This document shows, piece by piece, positions 34,148-42,353 of a stretch of 64,000 nucleotides of DNA (the first letter of the stretch is position 1; each line of letters opens with the position of its first letter). The notes below the pieces were generated by a model. The model was given only the letters and a program-made list of their open reading frames with translations, did not search any database and was not told the origin of the DNA. Made by a program: the position numbers and the translations under genes. The DNA comes from Alcanivorax sp. S6407. GTDB lineage: Bacteria; Pseudomonadota; Gammaproteobacteria; Pseudomonadales; Alcanivoracaceae. The stretch lies in the NCBI RefSeq assembly GCF_023016115.1, contig NZ_JALKBH010000005.1, positions 172,193-236,192 on the forward strand, written 5' to 3'.

Positions 34148-35038
34148 CTAGTCCAGTCCGGCAAGCAGTTCGTTGATCGCCCGGGCGAACACCACCGGCG
34201 AATCCTCCTGAAGAAAATGCCCACCCACCAGCGTCTGGTGCGCTTGTCCCTGAGCGCCCGGAATACGCTCCTGCATGTAGCGGTCGCCTCCACGGGTAAT
34301 CGGATCACCATTACTGAATGTGGTCAGAAACGGTTTGTCCCACTGCTCCAGCACTTGCCAGGCGGCGCGGTTGGCGTCGCTGGCGGGGTCGTCCGGCGTC
34401 ACCGGCACCAGTTTCGGAAAGGCCCGGGCGCCCGCCTTGTATTTCCGGTTGGGGAAGGGGGCATCGTAGGCGCGGCGCTCATCCGGCCCCAGCTTGCGGA
34501 AGGTGCCGCTGTCGATGATCCGGGCAATGGGAAACAGTGGGCTGTAGATGGCGAAATTCTTCCACAGATGAAAGGCAGTGGGCACTTTCTGGTCACCGGT
34601 GGGCAGCATGCCATTGCCCACCACAATGGCCCGAAAGCGATCCGGATGCTCCGCGGCCAGTCGCAACCCCAGCAGAGATCCCCAGTCCTGGCACACCAGG
34701 GTGATGTCCTGCAGCTGCAAATGCGTCAACAAGGCAAGCAGCCAGTCCAGGTGGCTCTGGTAGCTGTAGGCATCCATATCGGTGGGCTTGTCGGACTTGC
34801 CGAAGCCGATCAGGTCCGGTGCGATGACCCGGTGTCCGGCGGCAGTACAGATCGGGATCATGTGGCGATACAGGTAAGACCAGGACGGCTCGCCGTGCAG
34901 CATCAGCACCGGTTTGGCGTCCATGGGCCCCTCATCCAGATAGTGCATCCGCAGGCCGCCCACATCGTGGTAATGAGGGGCGAAGGGGTAATCCAGCAGG
35001 CGTTCAAAGCGGCTGTCCGGGGTGCGCAGATAATCCAT
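34148..35038 (-). CDS. Haloalkane dehalogenase (HLD-I type alpha/beta hydrolase)
   Basis: 296 residues from ATG 35038, with GGAGG close upstream; longer in-frame starts are rejected. Motifs: HGEPSWSYLYRHM (48-60), nucleophile Asp118 followed by Trp119 in VCQDWGS, acid Asp245 in SNGDP, and base His274 in GGHFLQED. Trp119 gives one halide-stabilising residue. The sequence is close to the DhlA/DhmA branch, which hydrolyses C-halogen bonds in alkanes to alcohols. Other hydrolases (epoxide) lack the QDW pattern. Divergent from rdgC. Confidence 0.9.
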   Translation of the reverse strand: MDYLRTPDSRFERLLDYPFAPHYHDVGGLRMHYLDEGPMDAKPVLMLHGEPSWSYLYRHMIPICTAAGHRVIAPDLIGFGKSDKPTDMDAYSYQSHLDWLLALLTHLQLQDITLVCQDWGSLLGLRLAAEHPDRFRAIVVGNGMLPTGDQKVPTAFHLWKNFAIYSPLFPIARIIDSGTFRKLGPDERRAYDAPFPNRKYKAGARAFPKLVPVTPDDPASDANRAAWQVLEQWDKPFLTTFSNGDPITRGGDRYMQERIPGAQGQAHQTLVGGHFLQEDSPVVFARAINELLAGLD

Positions 35039-35227
35039 GGGGCCTCCTGATTCTGATGACTGCCTATTGATGCCACAGATGCGGCTGTCATGACAGGCCA
35101 GACGTCTGCCGGTTTGCTGATCAGTTGTCGCCATATTGCTTGAGGCGCGCTGGGCATTTCGCTACTGTGGCCGACCCTCCGTGTTTTGGTGGCGCCTTTT
35201 CTCGCCCCGGCTATTGGATACAAGACT

Positions 35228-36133
35228 ATGTGGATCAAGAACCTGATTGTGTATCTGGGCGACGAGCCCTTTTCCTTCTCTGTGGCCGAATTGGACGAGA
35301 TTCTCTCCAATAATCGCTGCCAGCCCTGTGGTAGCCAGACGCTTCGCTCAGAGGGCTTTGTGCCGCCTTTGAAGGGGCAGGACCCGATGGCCTACGCGGT
35401 GGACGGCTTCATCTACTGCACCTATCAGGAAACCTCGCGCCTGCTGCCGGGGCCGGTGATCAAGGAATTGCTGGACGAGAAGGTGGAGTACATCCAGGAA
35501 GAGGAAGGCCGCAAGGTGGGCCGCAAGGAGAAGGCCGAGCTGAAAGAGCAGATCACCTTCGAGCTGATGCCGCGGGCGTTTACCCGCTCCCGTCGTACCA
35601 ACCTGCTGATCGATACCCAGCGCAAGCGGGTGTTGGTGGATGCCTCTTCCGCCACCCGAGCCGAAGAAGTGGTGGCCTGCCTGCGCAAGGCCATTGGCAC
35701 CCTGCCAGTGGCTTACCCGGCCCCCAACTCGGCGCCCTACACCAGCTTCAGTAACTGGCTGCGCGACACCAAGCTGCTGCCGGAAGGGTTTACCCTGGGC
35801 GACCGCTGTGAACTGAAAGGCGTGAAGGATGAAGGGGCGGCGGTGAAATTTACCGCTGTGGATCTGGGCCAAGAAGAAATCCTCGCCCACCTGGAAACCG
35901 GCATGGTGGTGACCCGCATCAACCTGGCCTGGCAGGACAACCTGGAGCTGGACGTGAACGACAAGCTGGAGATCAAGCGCATCAAGGCGCTGGATCTGCT
36001 GCAGGAAAACATCGACAGCCTGGATGCGGATGACGCAGTGGCCGAACTGGAAGCCCGCATCAGCCTGCAGGGAAGTGTGCTACGTGAGGCACTGGATGTG
36101 TTGCTGGGGTATTTCGAGGTAAATCCGGCTTAA
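35228..36133 (+). CDS. rdgC: Recombination-associated protein RdgC
   Basis: 301 residues from ATG 35228 (MWIKNLIVY). Full-length match to RdgC pattern: GFVPPLKG, ITFELMPRAFTRSRRTNLLI and NWLRDTKLLPEGFTLGDRCELK (split: NWLRDTKLLPEGFTLG). RdgC is a ring-shaped DNA-binding protein that modulates RecA-dependent recombination and replication restart. An in-frame ATG at 35186 would add 14 residues and is not favoured. Monocistronic; 3' end faces a heptad repeat element. Confidence 0.95.
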   Translation: MWIKNLIVYLGDEPFSFSVAELDEILSNNRCQPCGSQTLRSEGFVPPLKGQDPMAYAVDGFIYCTYQETSRLLPGPVIKELLDEKVEYIQEEEGRKVGRKEKAELKEQITFELMPRAFTRSRRTNLLIDTQRKRVLVDASSATRAEEVVACLRKAIGTLPVAYPAPNSAPYTSFSNWLRDTKLLPEGFTLGDRCELKGVKDEGAAVKFTAVDLGQEEILAHLETGMVVTRINLAWQDNLELDVNDKLEIKRIKALDLLQENIDSLDADDAVAELEARISLQGSVLREALDVLLGYFEVNPA

Positions 36134-36140
36134 CAGGCCG

Positions 36141-36292
36141 CGACATGCATCACGCATCACGCAACAACGCGAATCACTTTTCTTGTTTATTCTGGCTATC
36201 TACCCGCGCCCCGACTCAGGGCGCGGGCATGGCTCATTTTCCGGGACGACCCTTAACCGCGTTGTTGCGTGCAGCGTGATGCGTGTTGCGTT
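36141..36292. repeat. Heptad-arm element, CATCACG type, CAACGCG/CGCGTTG bracket
   Basis: Left arm GCATCACGCATCACGCAA, bracket CAACGCG (36165-36171), core hairpin CCCGCGCCC/GGGCGCGGG (36203-36227), bracket CGCGTTG (36258-36264), right arm TTGCGTGCAGCGTGATGCG. Same plan as 20299 and 40553 but different heptads. It lies between convergent genes. Confidence 0.92.
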
Positions 36293-36294
36293 AT

Positions 36295-36843
36295 TCAATC
36301 CTCTTCCTTGTGCCGCTTGATCGGTGACTTGTCGGTGCATTCCGGTTCGTGGAGGAAGGTTTCGGTCACGTCCAGGTACCCCAGATGGGCAAGGGTGCGG
36401 CGGCCGAGCAGGACCGGATAGATCATGTCCGAGCGGTCGTTGAGAGTGAATTGCTCTTCATAGATGGTGTCGCCCATGCACAGCTGCATCAGCACGACCG
36501 GGCGGCGGTCTTCACCTCCCGCGCCGCGAATCAGTACCCGGCGATAGCGGGGCTTTTCAAACGTCTTCGAGACTTTCTTGCCGGTGGCCTGATCTTTCAC
36601 ATTCACGGTGAAGCGCACCCACTTGTCGCCATCCTTTTCAAAAATCTCCACATCGGTGGCATGCAGGGAAGAGGTCAGGGCGCCACTGTCCAGTTTGGCT
36701 TTCAGCTTCACGCCCCAGGGCATCAGGGTGGTCCTCTCCACCCAGCCGAACACGTTCTTGCTCTCTTCGCTCTTGCGCGCCATGGCCTGGCTGGTGCTGC
36801 ACAGCAGGAACAGGGAAATCAGGATAACCAGGGTTTTCTGCAT
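36295..36843 (-). CDS. Periplasmic retropepsin-like protease (Zn_protease/RimB-like family)
   Basis: 182 residues from ATG 36843, with AGAGGACC before it. A signal peptide ends near SQAMA (residue 24). The core has GWVERTTLMPWGVKLKAKLD then SGALTSSLHA, the DSGA active-site pattern of retropepsin-like aspartic proteases annotated as ATP-dependent zinc proteases, and LLGRRTLAHLGYLDV near 150. Substrate unknown. It stands alone here, divergent from an alpha/beta hydrolase gene. The longer in-frame extension to 37008 is not used as it would bury the signal. Confidence 0.82.
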   Translation of the reverse strand: MQKTLVILISLFLLCSTSQAMARKSEESKNVFGWVERTTLMPWGVKLKAKLDSGALTSSLHATDVEIFEKDGDKWVRFTVNVKDQATGKKVSKTFEKPRYRRVLIRGAGGEDRRPVVLMQLCMGDTIYEEQFTLNDRSDMIYPVLLGRRTLAHLGYLDVTETFLHEPECTDKSPIKRHKEED

Positions 36844-36989
36844 AAGGTCCTCTTGATGGTGTTGATGCTGGTCCTTGTGACCGCCTGCCGGCGGGAGTGT
36901 TCGGTTGGGCCAATCGTCAGTAGCGCTATTTAACGGTTTTTTGCACAGGGTACCATCCCTGCTGTGATGAACGAATGCGGAGCAGGACC

Positions 36990-37682
36990 ATGACCGAGAA
37001 GCTGTCACCCCCGGCCTTGCGGCTGTTGCTGGGCGAAAGCCGGGCCATGCTGGCCTATGGGCGCTATCTGGTAAAGGGCTTGGGGCACCGGCAGCTACCT
37101 GTCGGAAATGGCGAGCCGGTACTGGTGTTGCCGGGCTTCGGTGCCAGTGATGTGAGCACCCGGCCGTTACGGCGCAGTCTGGCCCGGCTGGGCTACAGCA
37201 GCTATGGCTGGGCCCAGGGCACCAATACCGGCATGAATCGTCAGCGCCGGGAGTTGCTGGTCACCCATCTTCAAGCCATCAAGGCCCGCCATGAAAGGCC
37301 GGTGGCGCTGGTGGGCTGGAGTCTCGGTGGAGTGTTTGCCCGTGAGTTGGCAAGGGCCTTCCCGGAGCAGGTGAGTCAGGTGTTTACCCTGGGCAGCCCG
37401 ATCAATCACGATCCGGATGCCAACAACGTCAGTGCGCTGTTTCGCTGGCTCAACCCGCAGCACAACCCGGATCATGAGGCTTTTCGTGAGCGTATCGTGG
37501 CACCGCCGGTGCCCTGTACGGCCATCTATACCCGCGAAGATGGCATTGTGAGCTGGCGCTGCTGTCTGGAGAATGACGGCCCGACCACCGAAAATGTGGA
37601 AGTCAAAGGCACCCATGTGGGGCTGCCCTGGAACCCCCAGGTGCTGGCGGCCATCGCCGAGCGTCTGGCAAGAGGAGCATGA
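36990..37682 (+). CDS. Alpha/beta hydrolase, esterase/lipase-like
   Basis: 230 residues from ATG 36990, preceded by GGAGCAGGA. LVLPGFGASDVSTRPLR near 45 resembles the oxyanion-hole region. The nucleophile elbow is GWSLGG (Ser near 110), followed by ARELARAFPEQV and a TLGSPI strand. IYTREDGIVSW supplies the acid and EVKGTHVGLPWNP the His. This is the pattern of PGAP1/LipA-like predicted hydrolases. No signal peptide. It is 1 nt from the DUF1653 gene, so they form an operon. Substrate unknown. Confidence 0.82.
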   Translation: MTEKLSPPALRLLLGESRAMLAYGRYLVKGLGHRQLPVGNGEPVLVLPGFGASDVSTRPLRRSLARLGYSSYGWAQGTNTGMNRQRRELLVTHLQAIKARHERPVALVGWSLGGVFARELARAFPEQVSQVFTLGSPINHDPDANNVSALFRWLNPQHNPDHEAFRERIVAPPVPCTAIYTREDGIVSWRCCLENDGPTTENVEVKGTHVGLPWNPQVLAAIAERLARGA

Positions 37683-37683
37683 A

Positions 37684-37902
37684 GTGAGCGACGTCAAACC
37701 GGGCCGCTACCGCCATTACAAAGGCAACGATTATCAGGTCATCGGCCTGGCCACTCATTCAGAAACCGAAGAAACCCTGGTGGTCTACTACCCGCTCTAC
37801 GGCGACCGGGCGCTCTGGGTCAGGCCGTTGAGCATGTTCGTCGAGACGGTGGAAAAGGAGGGGGAAGTCATTCCTCGTTTTGCCTGGGTGGCAGACGAAT
37901 AG
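37684..37902 (+). CDS. DUF1653 domain protein
   Basis: 72 residues from GTG 37684. The single domain has GRYRHYKGNDYQVIGLATHS, ETLVVYYPLYGD and LWVRPLSMF, the DUF1653 signature. This is a small soluble fold of unknown function that is common in proteobacteria and sometimes fused to hydrolases. Its GTG starts 1 nt after the stop of the hydrolase gene, so it is translationally coupled. Earlier in-frame codons belong to the hydrolase gene. Confidence 0.85.
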   Translation: MSDVKPGRYRHYKGNDYQVIGLATHSETEETLVVYYPLYGDRALWVRPLSMFVETVEKEGEVIPRFAWVADE

Positions 37903-38203
37903 CCTGAAGCAGGAACGCCAGTCATCCGTCCCGCTCACCTCCTTGCGGCCGCGATGTCTGATGTTCCTCCGCTGCGCCCGTTGCTGGGGCAATGGTGTGA
38001 GATGAGTTGCGAGTGACGAGAAGCGAGTTTCGAAAAGCGAAAACCGCTAGTAGATGACAGTGGAGCAGGGTTTTCGAAACTCGCTTCTCGCAACTCGATA
38101 CTTCCCTCCTTCAGCTGGGCTCATGTGGATGGTGAGGTGCGTTTAGCAAGCCTTCACCGGCGATACCCGCTACAATGCCCCCTCAACACCGGAGCCGAAT
38201 CCC
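37903..38203. repeat. Intergenic region with TCGAAAC-type inverted repeat
   Basis: An inverted repeat occupies 38004-38102: left arm GAGTTGCGAGTGACGAGAAG then CGAGTTTCGAAAAGCG; right arm GGTTTTCGAAACTCGCTTCT then CGCAACTC. The arms are degenerate heptads without a perfect tandem array. No gene or clear terminator is seen in the rest of the region; a GGCGATACCCGCTACAATGC stretch before the helicase gene may contain its -10 (TACAAT). Confidence 0.8.
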
Positions 38204-39565
38204 ATGTCCACCTTTGCCGACCTCAATCTCCACGAGCGCCTGGTGCGCGCCTTGTCCGAAATGGATATCACTGAACCCACCCCGGTTCAGGCATCTGCCA
38301 TTCCCGAGGCACTGGCGGGACATGATCTGCGGGTGATCGCCCGTACCGGTAGCGGCAAGACCGCGGCCTTCCTGCTGCCGTTGCTGAATGGCCTGCTGCA
38401 GCACTCCCGCCCGCGTACCGACACCCGCGCCCTGATTCTGCTGCCCACCCGGGAACTGGCCCAGCAGACACTCAAGCAGGTAGAAGCGCTGGCCCGTTAT
38501 ACCTTCATCAAGGCTGAACTGGTCACCGGTGGCGAAGACTTCAAGGTGCAGGCCGCCAACATGCGCCGCAATCCCGAAATCCTGATCGGCACGCCGGGGC
38601 GTCTTCTTGAGCATCTGGAAGCGGGCAACCTGCTGCTGGGCGATCTGGAAGTACTGGTTCTGGATGAGTCCGATCGCATGCTGGACATGGGCTTCAGTGA
38701 CGACGTACTGCGATTGGCGGCGCTGTGTCCGGAGGAGCGGCAGACCCTGTTGTTTTCGGCCACCCGTGGCGGCAATGCCATGGACCGTGTCGCACAGAAC
38801 GTGCTGCGTGAGCCAAAGTTTCTGTTGCTCGATACCGTGCGTGATCTCAACGAATCCATTCGTCAGCAGATCATCACCGTGGATGATGTGGCCCACAAGG
38901 AACGGCTGGTGCAGTGGTTGCTGGCCCACGAGACCTATGACAAGGCAGTGATCTTTACCAACACCCGTGAGCAGGCGGATCGTCTCGGTGGCGTATTGCG
39001 TACGCCAAGCTTGAAGGTGTTCGTGCTCCACGGCGAGAAAGACCAGAAGGATCGCAAGCTGGCCATGGATCGCCTCAAGGATGGCGGTGTGCGCGTGCTG
39101 GTGGCCACTGATGTGGCGGCGCGCGGTATTCATGTGGATGGCCTCGATCTGGTGATCAACTTCGACATGCCGCGCAGCGGCGATGAGTACGTTCACCGTA
39201 TCGGTCGTACTGGCCGGGTCGGGGGCGAAGGCACTGCGATCTCGTTGATTCCTGCCCACGAATGGAATCTGATGGCGAGTATCCAGCGTTACCTTCGGCA
39301 GAATTTCGAGTTCCGCATTGTCGAAGAGCTGAAAGGCAAGTTTCTCGGCCCGAAGAAACTGAAAGCCAACGGCAAGGCCGCGGGCAGCAAGAAGAAAAAG
39401 CTGAAGAAAAAAACCGATGCCAAGAAAGGCGGCAAGAAGCCGCTGAAGAAAAAGGTATCGCCCAAGAAAGCCGGCGGCCCCCGTAGCAGCCGCCCCGCCG
39501 CCCCGGACACCCAGGGCGGCTTCGCCACCGTCAAGAAGCGCAAGACCCCCGGCCCGATTGATTAA
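38204..39565 (+). CDS. DEAD-box family RNA helicase (SrmB-like)
   Basis: 453 residues. The Q motif is near 25-32 (PTPVQ), Walker A ARTGSGKT near 46-53, motif Ia PTRELAQQ, motif II DESD at 154-157 in place of DEAD, motif III SAT, then ARGIHVDG and motif VI HRIGRTGR. The last 80 residues are Lys-rich (KKKKLKKK type) and should bind RNA. It unwinds short RNA duplexes with ATP, probably in ribosome assembly. DESD keeps the two acidic residues. It resembles SrmB by length and tail, but RhlE-like assignment is possible. Confidence 0.9.
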   Translation: MSTFADLNLHERLVRALSEMDITEPTPVQASAIPEALAGHDLRVIARTGSGKTAAFLLPLLNGLLQHSRPRTDTRALILLPTRELAQQTLKQVEALARYTFIKAELVTGGEDFKVQAANMRRNPEILIGTPGRLLEHLEAGNLLLGDLEVLVLDESDRMLDMGFSDDVLRLAALCPEERQTLLFSATRGGNAMDRVAQNVLREPKFLLLDTVRDLNESIRQQIITVDDVAHKERLVQWLLAHETYDKAVIFTNTREQADRLGGVLRTPSLKVFVLHGEKDQKDRKLAMDRLKDGGVRVLVATDVAARGIHVDGLDLVINFDMPRSGDEYVHRIGRTGRVGGEGTAISLIPAHEWNLMASIQRYLRQNFEFRIVEELKGKFLGPKKLKANGKAAGSKKKKLKKKTDAKKGGKKPLKKKVSPKKAGGPRSSRPAAPDTQGGFATVKKRKTPGPID

Positions 39566-39567
39566 GG

Positions 39568-39730
39568 CAGTTAACAGTTAACAGTGAATAGTGAACAGCT
39601 CGCGAACCATTTTCTTGTGTCTTTAACGTAGGAGGCCGCGCCCAAAGCTTGGGCGCGGCCTCTTACGTTGAAACACCAATAACGCGCTATCGCGCCGCTA
39701 TTAACTATTCACTGTTAACTATTAACTGCT
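39568..39730. repeat. Heptad-arm element, TTCACTG/TTAACTA type
   Basis: Left arm AGTTAACAGTTAACAGTGAA then TAGTGAACAGCTCGCG; right arm AACGCGCTATCGCG, then CTATTAACTATTCACTGTTA. The core is a strong hairpin GGCCGCGCCC/GGGCGCGGCC (39634-39660) bracketed by CGTA/TACG. It lies between convergent genes. Confidence 0.92.
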
Positions 39731-39735
39731 CTCAA

Positions 39736-40491
39736 TCATCCCATCAATTTGTCCACAATCTTCAGCGGGAAGTTGCGCATGGCAAAGCCCATGGGGCGCC
39801 AGGGCCAGGCCGGTACCGCGGCGTGCATCACTTCCTTTTCGATGTTTTTTACCAGTTCCTTGCAGCCGGTTTCGGTATCCACAATGAAGGGGGTGTTCTT
39901 GAGCTTTTCATTGATCTCGGAACGGATGAAGCCGGGGAACAGGGTGGTGACCTTGATGGGGGTGCCGGCCAGTTCCATTTGCAGGCCTTCGGCCAGCATG
40001 GCGATGCCGGCCTTGGTGGCGGCATAGGTGGTCAGGTTCTTCTTCATGCCGCGCATGGCGCTCATGGATGAAATTACCACCAGGTGCCCGCTGTTCTGCG
40101 CCCGGAAAATTTCCATGGCCGCTTCCATCTGTGCCAGTGCCGCCACGAAGTTCACTTCCGCTGTCTGGCGGTTGGCATAGAAGTAGCCTGTACCGATGGG
40201 TTGGCCCTTGCCCATGCCGGCATTCACCAGCACCCGGTCGATGCTGCCCAGCTCGGTGCGGAACGCATCGAATACCGCAAACACCTGATCATAATCCGCC
40301 ACGTCCAGCGGCTTGATCAGGACGGTAATGTCGGTATGTTTTTCTTCCAGCTCCGCTTTCAGTTTCTCCAGCCGGTCCATGCGCCGTGCGCACAAGGCCA
40401 GGTTGCGCCCCCTGGCCGCAAATATCCGCGCCATGCCTTCGCCAAGCCCGGAGCTGGCACCAGTGATCAGGATGTTCTTGCGGACGGGCAT
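39736..40491 (-). CDS. Short-chain dehydrogenase/reductase
   Basis: 251 residues. The NAD(P)-binding TGASSGLG lies at 10-17 after a short strand ILI. NAG near 90 and the catalytic Ser with Tyr-xxx-Lys (YAATKAG, about 155-161) are intact. An Arg-Arg pair after the second strand (CARRMDRL) suggests NADP(H). Substrate not predictable; the family covers lipids, alcohols and steroids. It lies downstream of a heptad element and is separate from the SDR/phosphatase pair upstream. Confidence 0.9.
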   Translation of the reverse strand: MPVRKNILITGASSGLGEGMARIFAARGRNLALCARRMDRLEKLKAELEEKHTDITVLIKPLDVADYDQVFAVFDAFRTELGSIDRVLVNAGMGKGQPIGTGYFYANRQTAEVNFVAALAQMEAAMEIFRAQNSGHLVVISSMSAMRGMKKNLTTYAATKAGIAMLAEGLQMELAGTPIKVTTLFPGFIRSEINEKLKNTPFIVDTETGCKELVKNIEKEVMHAAVPAWPWRPMGFAMRNFPLKIVDKLMG

Positions 40492-40552
40492 GGTTATTTC
40501 TCCAGAAGTTCAGATGGGTGCGGGGTGTCGCATTGAAATGCGAACCAAAGGC

Positions 40553-40699
40553 AGAGCTACAAGCTACAAGCTGCAACGCGACGAATGAAGGGTGAAGCTG
40601 CCATTCTGTACCCGCGATTTTGGCTTGCGGCGCGGGCTGAAGGATTTCAAATTATTCCGTCCTTTAGCGCGTTGCAGCTTGAAGCTTGTAGCTTGCCGC
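40553..40699. repeat. Heptad-arm element, AGCTACA type, CAACGCG/CGCGTTG bracket
   Basis: Left arm AGAGCTACAAGCTACAAGCT, bracket CAACGCG (40574-40580), core CCCGCGATTTTGGCTTGCGG then CGCGGG, bracket CGCGTTG (40668-40674), right arm CAGCTTGAAGCTTGTAGCTT. It separates two genes in the same direction, at the 3' end of the phosphatase gene. Confidence 0.92.
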
Positions 40700-41377
40700 T
40701 TATCTATACGTCACCTGCTCCGTCGGCAGATGCAAATGTTCGTTGACTGACACTAACCGCAATGCCCCGGCGTTCACAACCAGCCGCGTCACGCTGGCGT
40801 TGATCAGGGTGCGATTCCAGGTCAGCAGGGCGTCGTCTTCCAGGTTCATCAGGTGCTGGATGATCACACTGATGGCGCCGCCAGAGGTGAACACCAGGGC
40901 GCTGTCTCCTTTGCTGAGACTATTGCCCAGACTGTAGGTGCTGGCCAGTACCCGTTCGCGGAACTGGGGCCAGCTTTCCGAGTAGTCGTCCTCGCCCTTT
41001 TGCCAGCGGCGTACCGCTTGCTCAAAGCGGTTCTGGAATACCTTGCGCGGCTGCTCCTGTTGCATCAGCCATTTGGTCACCGCGGTATGGTCTGCGGCGA
41101 GAGGCCAGTCCAGCGCCAGGATTTCCTTGTGGTTGTATTCGTTGAAGCCGGTATCGGTGCGCCATTGTGCCGGCAGACCCAGTTCGGTGAGGGTGGCCTC
41201 GGCGGTTTCGGTGTGCCGGCGCATGGTGCCGCACAGGGCCAAAGGGACACCGAGATCCTGGTTCTGCATGGCCCGGCCCAGCAGCCGGCTTTGCTCCCAG
41301 CCATTGTCGGAAAGCTTGTCATAGTCCGGTTTGCCAAAACTGGCTTGGCCATGGCGGATCAGGTAAATCACCGGCAT
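40700..41377 (-). CDS. Histidine phosphatase family protein
   Basis: 225 residues. The RHG motif LIRHGQASFG is at 6-15, with the phosphorylated His at 9. A second Arg is in CGTMRRHTETAE (about 50-60). The C-terminal His appears to be in FTSGGAISVIIQ, where SHGG is expected but TSGG is seen; the canonical second His is therefore replaced, which may alter activity. The start overlaps the SDR stop by 1 nt (TGATG), so they are coupled. Substrate unknown. Confidence 0.85.
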   Translation of the reverse strand: MPVIYLIRHGQASFGKPDYDKLSDNGWEQSRLLGRAMQNQDLGVPLALCGTMRRHTETAEATLTELGLPAQWRTDTGFNEYNHKEILALDWPLAADHTAVTKWLMQQEQPRKVFQNRFEQAVRRWQKGEDDYSESWPQFRERVLASTYSLGNSLSKGDSALVFTSGGAISVIIQHLMNLEDDALLTWNRTLINASVTRLVVNAGALRLVSVNEHLHLPTEQVTYR

Positions 41378-42207
41378 CAGCGCGATTCCGCTTTCTTCAG
41401 TTGGCGTTCCATGCGGTTGGCGCTGTCACGCATTACGCGGCGGAAAAGTGCAGGGACAAAACGTTTGATGAACCAGGCTCGTCGCGCGCTCTTGTGGGGA
41501 ATCAGCAGGAACTGGTTGCGTGCAACCGCCTGTTTGATCATGTCGGCAATCTGCCCGGCGGTCAGCTCATCGCTGGACAACAGCTTGTCCACCATTTCGA
41601 TCATGCCCGGTTCGGGAGAGCGCACCGATTCGTGCAGGTTGGTGCGGAAAAAGCCGGGGCATACCACGGTGCAGTGGATATTGTGGATGGATAGCTCGTT
41701 GCGCAGGGTTTCCGACAGGGAGATCACTCCGGCCTTGGTCACGTTATAGCTGGCCATGGCGGGTGCGTTGACCAGACCGGCGAGGGAGGCAATGTTGACG
41801 ATATGGCCATGGCCCTGCCGCTTCATCATTGGCACGAACACCTTGCAGCCGCGCACCGGACCTTTCACGTTGATGTCGAAAATCCAGTCCCAGTCGGCCA
41901 TGTCGCCCCGGTCGATGCGGGCCGCCGCCGCCACGCCGGCATTGTTGACCAGCACATCCAGGCCGCCCCAGTTTTGCTCCAGCCATTCCCGGGCCTGGTT
42001 GAAACTGGCCGGGTCGCGCACATCCAGATACTGGAATTCCACCGTGCCGGGCAGAGCTGACAGGGCCTGCACCGTTTCCCGGCCGCGTTCTTCATTCACG
42101 TCACCAATAAACACCCGGGCGCCGTCTCTGGCCCAGGCCTCAGCCATGGCGCGCCCCAGCCCGGAGGCACCACCGGTGATCAAGATACGTTGCGAGTTCT
42201 GGCCCAT
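41377..42207 (-). CDS. Short-chain dehydrogenase/reductase
   Basis: 276 residues from ATG 42207. The cofactor loop is TGGASGLG (11-18). Then FIGDVNEERG (acidic Asp, so NAD(H) is likely), NNAGVAA near 90, and YNVTKAG near 155 with the catalytic Tyr and Lys. The C-terminus has a basic extension, RRAWFIKRFVPALFRRVM, suggestive of membrane contact. It is translationally coupled to the histidine phosphatase and divergent from a LysR regulator, which may control both. Substrate unknown. Confidence 0.9.
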   Translation of the reverse strand: MGQNSQRILITGGASGLGRAMAEAWARDGARVFIGDVNEERGRETVQALSALPGTVEFQYLDVRDPASFNQAREWLEQNWGGLDVLVNNAGVAAAARIDRGDMADWDWIFDINVKGPVRGCKVFVPMMKRQGHGHIVNIASLAGLVNAPAMASYNVTKAGVISLSETLRNELSIHNIHCTVVCPGFFRTNLHESVRSPEPGMIEMVDKLLSSDELTAGQIADMIKQAVARNQFLLIPHKSARRAWFIKRFVPALFRRVMRDSANRMERQLKKAESR

Positions 42208-42244
42208 GATTTGTCCTGTGTTTGCGGGGTTTCGGCCGCAGGCC

Positions 42245-42275
42245 GGGCGTCCAGCGTCAGGCATCCGGCGTCATG
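42245..42275. repeat. Degenerate CATCAGG-type heptads upstream of SDR gene
   Basis: Units GCGTCCA, GCGTCAG, GCATCCG and GCGTCAT follow each other in 7-nt register. This is the only heptad stretch in the window that sits in a divergent promoter region, and it is short. Confidence 0.6.
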
Positions 42276-42353
42276 CAGCTATCCATTGACCGATGCTAGT
42301 AAGCAGGTTTCAATAAATCCAATGAATTAACGACATGGAAATTGATAAATTTC

